In this document: positions 1 through 5,736 of the stretch, piece by piece
Position numbering within the stretch: position 1 is the first letter of the stretch
Layout: every line of letters begins with the position of its first letter
Source: Elusimicrobiota bacterium
Lineage (GTDB): Bacteria > Elusimicrobiota > Elusimicrobia > Elusimicrobiales > UBA9959
NCBI GenBank assembly: GCA_003482905.1
Contig: DMXM01000010.1
Location: forward strand, 1 to 6,820
Direction of reading: 5' to 3'
Length of the DNA: 6,820 bases
Translations under genes and position numbers: made by a program
Notes under the pieces: generated by a model
Told to the model about the DNA's origin: nothing
What the model saw: only the letters and a program-made list of their open reading frames with translations
Databases searched by the model: none

Positions 1-2
1 CA

Positions 3-668
3 GTTTTCGTTAGCGCCCAGGCCATCGCCCTGGATTATGCGCTTACCCCTTTTGGTGACCTTGGTTACACGCACAAACTGACGCTTGGCTTTAAATTCGG
101 CGGCGGGATGGATGATTTTAACAGGAATGAGTCTGAACGGTCGACATATGCCCACAGTAAACCAGCGGAGGAAACGGAGGTTGAACCTCCGGTTCTGGAA
201 CCGCAATCCCGGGAAGAAATGACGGAACCTATAGCGGAGCCACAGGTGGTGGTTAGGCCGGCTGCGAAAAAGACTTATCAGGAATATCTGGAGGCGGCGG
301 ATGATTGTATCTCCAGAAAAGATTACCGGCGCGCTGAAATAGAATATGGCCGGGCGCAAAAGGCTCTTGCAAAAAATGACAGGCGAAGGGTCTACACATA
401 TGAGCAGCTTGGAGCGGTGGCGTTGAAATCAAAGGCCACCGCCAGGGCTAAGAATTATTATATTGCTGCCATACAGACGGCGAAAAACCTTAGGATTTCG
501 GACGTGAACGTGGTTAACGCCTACCTTGGTCTGGCTTATTGCTTTGAAAAAAGCGGGAACACCGCCCTGGCTATCCGGAATTATGAAAAAGCCCTGGATC
601 TGTCAGCCAGCAGCACGACTAAGAGCAGAATAAGAAAACTCCTCCAAAGATTGAAAGCGCGGATCTGA
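3..668 (+). CDS. PorV/PorQ-like outer-membrane barrel C-terminus fused to TPR domain (5' partial)
   Basis: The frame is open from the left edge, so the gene starts outside the window; 221 residues are visible. The first ~34 residues contain LDYALTPFGDLGYTHKLTL and end in GFKFG, which I recognise as the closing beta-strands of PorV/PorQ-type outer-membrane proteins. Residues ~36-88 are a charged, Pro/Glu-rich linker. Residues ~89-221 hold about three TPR-like helix pairs, beginning near YQEYLEAADDC, YTYEQLGAVAL and AYLGLAYCFEKSGN, the last with the typical NYEKALDL second helix. The ATG at 108 falls just after the last barrel strand and lacks a strong Shine-Dalgarno, so an internal Met is more likely than a start. 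I infer an envelope protein with a barrel anchor and a soluble TPR scaffold, probably periplasmic. The partner is unknown. No clear intrinsic terminator follows. Confidence is good for the TPR part and moderate for the barrel, since only a short piece is visible. Confidence 0.75.
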   Translation, partial: VFVSAQAIALDYALTPFGDLGYTHKLTLGFKFGGGMDDFNRNESERSTYAHSKPAEETEVEPPVLEPQSREEMTEPIAEPQVVVRPAAKKTYQEYLEAADDCISRKDYRRAEIEYGRAQKALAKNDRRRVYTYEQLGAVALKSKATARAKNYYIAAIQTAKNLRISDVNVVNAYLGLAYCFEKSGNTALAIRNYEKALDLSASSTTKSRIRKLLQRLKARI

Positions 669-758
669 TAAAAATAACACTTTAATTCCTCCCGGCATAA
701 AACGCCGGCCCGCCCGTTCCTTCCGGCTTTGCGCCAACCATTAGTAATATGCACTTTA

Positions 759-777
759 CTTTAAGTTGAACTTAAAG
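759..777. repeat. Perfect 19-base palindrome (9+1+9)
   Basis: CTTTAAGTTGAACTTAAAG consists of two perfect 9-base inverted arms, CTTTAAGTT and AACTTAAAG, around a single central G. A one-base loop cannot form a good RNA hairpin, so a dimeric DNA-binding protein site or the end of an inserted element is more plausible than a terminator. It lies about 210 bases upstream of the HNH start. The function is not known from the sequence. Confidence 0.6.
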
Positions 778-913
778 CAATACTGCGCGATTTGGGCCCG
801 GAACACTGGTCTGATTTTCCCGGAATACGCAGTCCACTATTTGGAGTAGGTACGTGACAAGTATTAAATATCCCGGCAGCCCTAGAATTAGATAAAATAA
901 TAAATAGAAAAAA

Positions 914-966
914 TGCGCCCTGGAGTGGTAGACGCAAAAAAGTTGATTTTGACTTTCCGTGTGCCA
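914..966 (+). other. tRNA-Leu-like segment in the HNH leader
   Basis: TGCG (914-917) can pair with CGCA (933-936), enclosing a loop that ends in GGTAGA. The string TGGTAGACGC is the classical tRNA-Leu D-loop and D-stem signature. A second hairpin follows, AAAGT (939-943) with ACTTT (952-956), in the position of an anticodon arm but with an 8-base loop, then CCGTGTGCC. No T-arm (TTCRA motif) and no matching acceptor strand follow before the HNH start at 985. It is therefore not a functional tRNA as it stands. It may be a degenerate tRNA-Leu fragment or a tRNA-mimicking leader RNA of the HNH gene. Confidence 0.35.
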
Positions 967-984
967 TTTAGGTAGTATTGATGC

Positions 985-1470
985 ATGAATCGCCGTTCAT
1001 GGTCGGAAGCTCAGTTGCGGAATGCCGTGGTTGCTTCAACAAGCTATAGGCAGGTTCTTTCAAAATTAAATTTGCGGGAGGCCGGCGGTAATTACGCTCA
1101 GCTAAAAAAATATATTTTTGAGTTTGGTATTAAAATCGAGCATTTTACTGGCAGGGCCTGGAATAGAGGACTAAAGGTTAAAGGTGTTCCCCGTATCCCA
1201 CTTGAAAAGATTTTAGTCAGGAATAGTTATTATCAAAGTTTTAAGTTGAAAAAAAGGTTGTTCTCAGCGAAGTTGAAATCCATGTGTTGCGAGGAATGCG
1301 GCTGGGCAAAAACTTCAATTGATGGTTATCTGCCTCTCGAACTGGACCATATAAACGGGGACAGGCAGGATAATCGCCTGGAAAACCTGCGGATTTTGTG
1401 CCCGAACTGCCATAGCCTTAAGCCTACGCACAGAGGGCGGAACAGCGTTACGAAAGCCCGGGTGCTGTAA
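985..1470 (+). CDS. Small HNH endonuclease overlapping tRNA-Leu
   Basis: A 161-residue HNH nuclease. The N-terminus (residues 5-55, beginning WSEAQLRNAV) looks like a small helical DNA-binding domain of the type seen in free-standing HNH proteins, followed by HFTGRAWNRG (53-62). The ββα-metal core is complete: zinc ligands C102/C105 and C139/C142, catalytic DH at 121-122, NRLENL at 130-135 with N134, and CPNCH ending at H143. An in-frame TGA at 979-981 fixes the start at or after 985; AGG at 970-972 is a weak ribosome site. The last four sense codons (A158-R-V-L161) and the TAA stop lie within the first 15 bases of the tRNA-Leu gene, so the native C-terminus was probably lost or replaced. Codons end in A/T more often than in psd and genes to its right, which fits horizontal acquisition. 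It likely makes a site-specific DNA break promoting its own spread; this is inferred from the family, and the target is unknown. Confidence 0.9.
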   Translation: MNRRSWSEAQLRNAVVASTSYRQVLSKLNLREAGGNYAQLKKYIFEFGIKIEHFTGRAWNRGLKVKGVPRIPLEKILVRNSYYQSFKLKKRLFSAKLKSMCCEECGWAKTSIDGYLPLELDHINGDRQDNRLENLRILCPNCHSLKPTHRGRNSVTKARVL

Positions 1471-1540
1471 CTGGTAGCCAGAGCTGACTTAAAATCAGCT
1501 GGAGGTTTCCTCCGTGCGGGTTCGAGTCCCGCCCCGGGCA
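1456..1540 (+). tRNA. tRNA-Leu(UAA)
   Basis: An 85-base class II tRNA. The acceptor stem is GCCCGGG (1456-1462) with CCCGGGC (1533-1539) and discriminator A1540. The anticodon stem GCTGA/TCAGC (1483-1487/1495-1499) encloses loop CTTAAAA, giving anticodon TAA, which reads UUA. A long variable arm GGAGG-TTT-CCTCC (1501-1513) and the A73 discriminator are leucine identity features. The T-arm is GCGGG-TTCGAGT-CCCGC (1516-1532). CCA is not encoded; CG follows base 1540. The D-arm is unusual: only three pairs (CTG 1465-1467 with CAG 1479-1481), and GGTAGCCAG replaces the usual GGTAGAC pattern, so the conserved A21 seems to be missing. No intron interrupts the anticodon loop. The 5' end overlaps the HNH gene. 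Confidence 0.93.
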
Positions 1541-1557
1541 CGTTTTATGTGAGTAAA

Positions 1558-1615
1558 TGGGTTCGGGTCGAGTTCCGACGCAACCGGGACGAGACAATTC
1601 GTCCCACCATGCCCA
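1558..1615 (+). other. Structured leader between tRNA-Leu and psd
   Basis: Two hairpins can form. The first is GGTT/AACC (1560-1563/1582-1585) capped by GTCG/CGAC (1567-1570/1576-1579). The second is a perfect 7-pair stem GGGACGA/TCGTCCC (1586-1592/1599-1605) with a 6-base loop. TGGG (1558-1561) can instead pair with CCCA (1612-1615), closing both into a three-way junction. The second hairpin is followed by ACCA and has no T-run, so it is not an intrinsic terminator. It matches no riboswitch class I recognise. It might be a processing signal after the tRNA or a 5' leader of psd. Confidence 0.35.
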
Positions 1616-1638
1616 CTTAAATTTGACAGTCATCTTAT

Positions 1639-1643
1639 GGAGG
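1639..1643 (+). promoter_or_regulatory. Shine-Dalgarno GGAGG deciding the psd start
   Basis: GGAGG lies five bases before the ATG at 1649. An in-frame ATG at 1637 overlaps this site and has no upstream ribosome site of its own, so 1649 is the better start. Confidence 0.8.
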
Positions 1644-1648
1644 TTTAT

Positions 1649-2275
1649 ATGGGATTTGCACCTGCTGGGATAAAACTGATAGCCGGCGGCGTGGCCGCCG
1701 CGGCGGTAGGCGGTATAGTGATGGCCTGGTCCAGGGGGCTCGGCATGCCGGTCCTTTTCCTGGGGCTGTTTTTCGCGGCTTTCTCGGCTTACTTCTTCCG
1801 CGACCCCGAGCGCGACAGGGTTTTCGCCCCGGGCGAAATAGCCTGCCCCGCAGACGGCACCGTGATGAGCGTGAAGAACGAGGGCACTCCCGGCATAACC
1901 GTGGTGCGCATATTCCTGTCCGTGCTTAACGTGCACGTGCAGCGCGCGCCCCTGGAAGGAAAGATAGAAAAAACCAAATACACCAAGGGCACTTTCGCCA
2001 TAGCCTACAAGCCCGAGGCTTCCACCAACGAGCGCAACCTCATCCGCATTGGCGGCGAGTACGGTCGCTTCGTCGAGGTGGAACAGATCACCGGCTCCAT
2101 AGCGCGCCGGATAGCCTGTTATGTCAAGGAAGGGGAAAGCGTGAAGATAGGCCAGCGCATCGGCATGATCTATTTCGGCTCCCAGGTGGCGGTCTACCTG
2201 CCGGAAACGGCCAGGGTGCTGGTAAAGCCCGGCGACAAAGTGGCCGGCGCGGAAACTCTTCTGGGGCTCTGGTAA
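1649..2275 (+). CDS. psd: Phosphatidylserine decarboxylase proenzyme (short form)
   Basis: Decarboxylates phosphatidylserine to phosphatidylethanolamine at the inner membrane. The 208-residue product is the compact form of the family rather than the longer E. coli type. Two hydrophobic segments (~11-27 and 32-49) would anchor it, followed by FFRDPER (49-55), PADG (67-70, D69), LNVHVQRAP (93-101, H96), NERN (127-130) and QITGSIARRI (146-155). FGS at 176-178 is the self-cleavage site: by family knowledge the chain breaks before S178, which becomes the pyruvoyl cofactor, leaving a beta chain of ~177 residues and an alpha chain of ~31. D69, H96 and S178 plausibly form the Asp-His-Ser self-processing set. 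The start at 1649 is chosen for its GGAGG; starting at 1637 would add four residues. It is first in a tight two-gene operon with pssA, which makes its substrate. Confidence 0.94.
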   Translation: MGFAPAGIKLIAGGVAAAAVGGIVMAWSRGLGMPVLFLGLFFAAFSAYFFRDPERDRVFAPGEIACPADGTVMSVKNEGTPGITVVRIFLSVLNVHVQRAPLEGKIEKTKYTKGTFAIAYKPEASTNERNLIRIGGEYGRFVEVEQITGSIARRIACYVKEGESVKIGQRIGMIYFGSQVAVYLPETARVLVKPGDKVAGAETLLGLW

Positions 2276-2287
2276 AGGACCTATAAC

Positions 2288-3091
2288 ATGGAAGAAATAC
2301 AGGTTAAAAAGCGCATCGACATGGAGAAGCTCAAGAAGACGGGGGCGGTGGTGCTGCCGTCCATCTTCACCATCGCCAATATGGCTTTCGGCTTCTTCGC
2401 CATCCTCTCCGCTTCGGAGGGGAACTACGTCCTGGCCGCCTGGTTCATTATCCTCTCCTACGTGATGGACATGCTCGACGGCCGCGTGGCGCGCCTGGTG
2501 CACGGCGAGAGCTCCTTCGGCGTGGAAATAGACTCCCTCTCGGACTGGATATCCTTCGGCATAGCGCCCGCCTACCTGATGTACAAGTTCGTGCTCAAGG
2601 ATTACGGCTTCTGGGGCAACCCGGTGGCTTTCCTCTACGTATTGTGCGGCGCGCTGCGCCTGGCCCGCTACAACGTTAAGTCGCATTTCGGCGGCAGCGA
2701 CAAGGACTATTTTCAGGGCCTGCCCATTCCGGCCGCAGCCGGCATACTGGTTTCATTCGTGCTGGCCTACAGCATGCTCGAAGGCGAGACCGGCGCGCGC
2801 AGCATAAAGCTGGTGATGATGCAGATGCCTTTCGTCTACGCCATAATTCCATTCATAATGATAGCGCTGGCGCTTTTAATGGTGTCTTCGGCCCCTTACG
2901 CCGCCTTCAAGGGCGACATGATAAAACCGACCTCCATAAAGGGCATACTGCTGATAACCGCGGTGCTCTCCATGATAGTGGCCTACCCGCAGGACGCGCT
3001 GTTCCTGTTCTTCTCGCTGTACGCCGTTTCAGGTGTTATAGTGGGCATATACAAAGCCTTCAGGGGCATACTCAAGACCAAGGAAGTTTAA
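2288..3091 (+). CDS. pssA: CDP-diacylglycerol--serine O-phosphatidyltransferase
   Basis: Transfers a phosphatidyl group from CDP-diacylglycerol to serine, giving phosphatidylserine and CMP; an integral inner-membrane enzyme. The 267-residue protein carries the full CDP-alcohol phosphatidyltransferase signature at residues 61-86: D61, D64, G65, A68, R69, G78, D82 and D86, the four aspartates being metal and catalytic ligands. FGIAP (90-94), ALRLARYN (122-129) and YFQGLPIPAAAG (141-152) are typical of the serine-specific PssA group rather than PgsA. Several hydrophobic helices are visible (about 22-43, 47-62, 112-122, 147-163, 178-200, 215-255). AAGGA at 2275-2279, overlapping the psd stop, lies eight bases before the ATG. 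The gap to psd is 12 bases, so the two are co-transcribed and supply consecutive steps of phosphatidylethanolamine synthesis. A bidirectional terminator follows. Confidence 0.94.
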   Translation: MEEIQVKKRIDMEKLKKTGAVVLPSIFTIANMAFGFFAILSASEGNYVLAAWFIILSYVMDMLDGRVARLVHGESSFGVEIDSLSDWISFGIAPAYLMYKFVLKDYGFWGNPVAFLYVLCGALRLARYNVKSHFGGSDKDYFQGLPIPAAAGILVSFVLAYSMLEGETGARSIKLVMMQMPFVYAIIPFIMIALALLMVSSAPYAAFKGDMIKPTSIKGILLITAVLSMIVAYPQDALFLFFSLYAVSGVIVGIYKAFRGILKTKEV

Positions 3092-3110
3092 AGAGCTTCC
3101 GGTATAAAAG

Positions 3111-3140
3111 AAAACCCGGGCCGTTAAAGCCCGGGTTTTT
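3111..3140. terminator. Bidirectional intrinsic terminator between pssA and metG
   Basis: GCCCGGG-type stem: CCCGGGC (3115-3121) pairs with GCCCGGG (3129-3135) around a 7-base loop. AAAA on the left (3111-3114) and TTTTT on the right (3136-3140) give a U-run on both strands. It ends psd-pssA from the left and tmk-holB-metG from the right, 20 bases after the pssA stop and 17 bases beyond the metG stop. Confidence 0.93.
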
Positions 3141-3156
3141 CTTTCTTTCTCCCCGC

Positions 3157-4644
3157 TTACTTCGGGTCCTGCTTGCGCGGGAACAGGGGCGGTACTTTCT
3201 GGGGCTCCGCGCCCTCCGCCGAGGTCTTTCCCACGCCCAACTGCATGTGCATGCGGCTGGCCGTGTCGGGCATGAAGGGGTCGATCCAGCCGGCTATCAG
3301 GCGCAGACACCAGACCATTTCGTGCAGGAAGGGTTTAAGTGCCTCCGGGTCCTTCTTGGCCATTTCCCAGGGTTTTTTAGTGTCCACCAGGCGGTTCAAT
3401 GTGCTTACGCCCTGCCAGATCTTCTCCAGCGCCTCGCTGAACTGCAGGGCTTCAATGCTGCGGTGTATGGCCGGGGTCCAAGAGGATAATTCTCTGAAAG
3501 TTTCCGAGGCTTCCGGTTTTTCCGGCAGGCGGTGGTCCAGGTACTTGGCCGCCATGTTCATAACGCGGGAGAAGAGATTCCCCAGGTCGTTGGCGAGGTC
3601 AGCGTTGTAGCGGCGCTGGAAGGCGTCCATGGAGAAGTCCCCGTCCTGGCCGAAAGTGACTTCGCGGAATACGAAATAGCGCAGCGCGTCCACGCCGTAG
3701 TCCTTCACCACGTCCTCGGCCTTTATGAAGTTGCCCTTTGACTTGGACATCTTGTCGCCGTTGATGGTCCACCAGCCGTGCGCGTATACCTTGCGCGGCA
3801 GTTCCACGCCCAGCGCCATCAGCATGGCCGGCCAGATCACTCCGTGGAAGCGGAAGATCTCCTTGCCCACCAAATGCACGTCGGCGGGCCAGAGTACGGG
3901 GAAGTCGGGGCTGTTATGTTCTGGGTTGAAGCCCGCGCCGGTGGCGTAATTGAGCAGCGCGTCGAACCAGACGTAGACGGTGTGTTTGGGGTTCGACCTC
4001 ACCTGCACGCCCCAGGCCACTTTGGTGCGCGATACCGAAATATCCTTCAGGCCCGACTTCACGAAATTTATCAGCTCCTGCGCGCGGTAGCGGGGTGAGA
4101 GAAAGTCCGGGTGAGCCTCGTAATGTTTAAGCAGCGCGTCGCCGTATTTCGACAATTTAAAGAAATAGGTTTCCTCGCTGACCAGTTCCACGGGTTTTCC
4201 GTGTACCGGGCAGTTCTTCTCCTTCAGCTCGCTCTCGTCGTAGAAGGCCTCGCAGGAGCTGCAATAAAGGCCGGAGTAGGAGCCCAGGTAGATGTCCCCG
4301 CTCTTTATGAGCTTCTCGAATACCGCCTGTACCCCGGCCTCGTGGGCGGAATCCGTGGTCCGTATGAAATAATCGTATTTAACGTTCAAGGTCTTCCAAA
4401 GGTCGCGGAAGTCGGCCGAGATCCTGTCGCACCAGACTTTAGGCTCCATGCCTTTTTCCCTGGCTATCTTCTCTATGTTGGAGCCGTGCTCGTCCGTGCC
4501 GGTCTGGAAATGCACCGGGATATCCTTTGCCCGCAGGTGGCGGGCCAGGATATCGGCGGCCAGCGTAGTGTAAGCGTGACCTATATGGGGTTTGTCGTTG
4601 ACGTAATAGAGGGGGGTCGTGATGTAGTATTTTTTAGTGTTCAT
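3157..4644 (-). CDS. metG: Methionyl-tRNA synthetase, short form
   Basis: Charges tRNA-Met with methionine in the cytoplasm (class I synthetase). The 495-residue protein shows PLYYVNDKPHIGH with the HIGH motif at 20-23, TGTDEHG (48-54), and KMSKS at 298-302 within NGDKMSKSKGN. The connective domain holds one zinc knuckle, C128, C131, C145 and H148, the C-C-C-H arrangement known from Thermus MetRS. YVWFDALLNY (224-233) lines the methionine site. The C-terminal helical anticodon-binding domain is present (NRLVDTKKPW 417-426). The protein ends soon after it, so the EMAPII/Trbp111-like tRNA-binding domain found in longer MetRS is absent. The start lies five bases after the holB stop and the AAGGA-like site is far (~14 bases), suggesting translational coupling. 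It is the last gene of tmk-holB-metG. Confidence 0.96.
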   Translation of the reverse strand: MNTKKYYITTPLYYVNDKPHIGHAYTTLAADILARHLRAKDIPVHFQTGTDEHGSNIEKIAREKGMEPKVWCDRISADFRDLWKTLNVKYDYFIRTTDSAHEAGVQAVFEKLIKSGDIYLGSYSGLYCSSCEAFYDESELKEKNCPVHGKPVELVSEETYFFKLSKYGDALLKHYEAHPDFLSPRYRAQELINFVKSGLKDISVSRTKVAWGVQVRSNPKHTVYVWFDALLNYATGAGFNPEHNSPDFPVLWPADVHLVGKEIFRFHGVIWPAMLMALGVELPRKVYAHGWWTINGDKMSKSKGNFIKAEDVVKDYGVDALRYFVFREVTFGQDGDFSMDAFQRRYNADLANDLGNLFSRVMNMAAKYLDHRLPEKPEASETFRELSSWTPAIHRSIEALQFSEALEKIWQGVSTLNRLVDTKKPWEMAKKDPEALKPFLHEMVWCLRLIAGWIDPFMPDTASRMHMQLGVGKTSAEGAEPQKVPPLFPRKQDPK

Positions 4645-4649
4645 GTCGG

Positions 4650-5726
4650 TCAGTCCGTCCTTATCAGGTCCTCAAGTTTAATGCCGGCTTTCTCGCTTTC
4701 CAGCAGGGCGGTTTCCAGCAGCAGCAGATAGGAAACGTTGCGGTCAGCCATGCGCCTCAGGTCCAGCGTGCGCCGCAGGAGCGTTGTGAATCTTATTTTC
4801 GCGGGGCCGTCGGCGGCGCGCCAGGCGGCGCGCGTTTTGGCCAGCAGCAGGTCCAGGAGCGTTCTGACTTCCTCGCGGGCTTTGTGGCTGTCGCGCGGCA
4901 GGCCGGCGGAAAACTTGAATATCCTGGACGGGTCGCCGGGGCGCAGACCGGAGACGCGTTTTAAGAACGCGCCTGCCTCGGCGGCTTTTTCAAGGGAGCC
5001 GCCGCCAAGGGCGGCCAGAGCCGCGGCCACGTCGGGCGCGGCCCCTTGTGCTTCCAGCAGGGTCCTTGCGGCGGTGCGCGGCAGCAGGCCGAACTCTATC
5101 ATGCAGGAACGCGACAGTATGGTGGAAAGCAGCGAGGTCTTTTTTGAAACGGTCAGTATTATCACGGTGCCGGGAGGCGGCTCTTCCAGGGTTTTGAGCA
5201 GCGCGTTCTGCGCAGCCGGCATCAGGGCCTCGGCGTCGCGCACTATGAATATCTTCCAGGCGGAAAGCATGGGTTTCTGCTGGGCCCAGCGGGTTAGCTC
5301 GCGCATGGTATCTATCTTTAAATTGGCGCTTTCGTCCTCGTCTAGCAGGGCGGCCTGGAAGGCCGTGTCCACTATGCGGATGTCGGGGTGGGCGCCGCTG
5401 GCCGCCTGCAGGCAGGACAGGCAGGCCCCGCAGGAGTCCGTAATATCCGTATGGATTTTTACAGGTTCCGGTTCCGGCGCGGGCGCTGGGGCGGCAGCTG
5501 CCGCCGCGAAAAGGTCGTTCTCGTCGGGCGCGGGGGGGGCAGGGGGCCGCTCCCGGTGCGCCGTATGCGAGCAGTTCACGGCTTTGGCGAATTCCACCGC
5601 GGTCAGGAATTTCCCGGTGCCCGGCGCCCCGTGAAAGATCATGGCCGGCGGTATCCTGCCGGTCTCTATAAGAGCGCGCAGGCGTTTAACGGTCTTGTCC
5701 TGGCCCAGTATGGTTGAAAATGACAT
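4650..5726 (-). CDS. holB: DNA polymerase III delta' subunit
   Basis: Clamp-loader AAA+ subunit; with tau/gamma and delta it loads the beta clamp. The 358-residue product begins with FSTILGQDKTVKRL, then a P-loop GAPGTGKF (33-40). AEALMPAAQNALLKTLEEPP (165-184) is the strongly conserved delta'/DnaX segment, and TILSRSC (202-208) covers the sensor/SRC region, here SRS rather than SRC. The zinc module uses C52, C99, C102 and C105. An Ala/Pro-rich, low-complexity insertion (roughly 58-90) separates C52 from CGACLSC, whereas the spacing is usually about ten residues. The C-terminal collar (about 220-358) is helical and divergent. DnaX is the main alternative, but the short length, the lack of a tau-type extension and the position directly after tmk favour holB. 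No good Shine-Dalgarno is seen; tmk ends ten bases upstream. Confidence 0.87.
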   Translation of the reverse strand: MSFSTILGQDKTVKRLRALIETGRIPPAMIFHGAPGTGKFLTAVEFAKAVNCSHTAHRERPPAPPAPDENDLFAAAAAAPAPAPEPEPVKIHTDITDSCGACLSCLQAASGAHPDIRIVDTAFQAALLDEDESANLKIDTMRELTRWAQQKPMLSAWKIFIVRDAEALMPAAQNALLKTLEEPPPGTVIILTVSKKTSLLSTILSRSCMIEFGLLPRTAARTLLEAQGAAPDVAAALAALGGGSLEKAAEAGAFLKRVSGLRPGDPSRIFKFSAGLPRDSHKAREEVRTLLDLLLAKTRAAWRAADGPAKIRFTTLLRRTLDLRRMADRNVSYLLLLETALLESEKAGIKLEDLIRTD

Positions 5727-5736
5727 TGTTATCGCG

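Larger units (their letters stand above)
669..984. other. Gene-free intergenic region between the TPR gene and the HNH gene
   Basis: About 316 bases without a convincing gene. A 68-codon minus-strand frame at 761-967 has no family resemblance and is not called. The stretch begins with overlapping GC inverted repeats: CCGGC at 692-696 pairs with GCCGG at 704-708, which could instead pair with CCGGC at 723-727. None is followed by a good T-run, so they are at best a weak terminator. Further right are a 19-base palindrome (759-777), an AT-rich stretch with a TAAAAT -10-like hexamer at 893-898 that has no good -35 partner, and a tRNA-Leu-like segment (914-966). Base composition is more AT-rich than in the genes from 1649 onward. 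Confidence 0.6.

Noticed and set aside
692..727. GC hairpins after the TPR gene as an intrinsic terminator
   Set aside because: Stems of five pairs and no T-run after either alternative.
761..967. 68-codon minus-strand frame
   Set aside because: No family resemblance, runs through the palindrome and the tRNA-like segment, and has no convincing ribosome site.
985..1470. IscB/IsrB-type protein with an omega-like RNA
   Set aside because: The protein is only 161 residues with an HNH core and no RuvC parts.
985..1540. Group I intron with an HNH ORF in tRNA-Leu(UAA)
   Set aside because: tRNA-Leu(UAA) is a classic intron site, but this tRNA is continuous through the anticodon loop and the HNH gene lies upstream of it, not inside.
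1623..1651. TTGACA at 1623-1628 with TATATG at 1646-1651 as a psd promoter
   Set aside because: The spacing is 17 bases, but the start site would fall near 1658, downstream of the psd ATG at 1649, so it could not give a full-length message.
1448..2686. Long 412-codon minus-strand frame
   Set aside because: It is the antisense of tRNA-Leu, psd and the start of pssA; the plus-strand genes have clear catalytic motifs and the antisense product is low-complexity His/Gly-rich text.
4738..5634. 298-codon plus-strand frame opposite holB
   Set aside because: Its Ala/Ser/Arg-rich product is the shadow of GC-rich holB codons; no start signal or motif.
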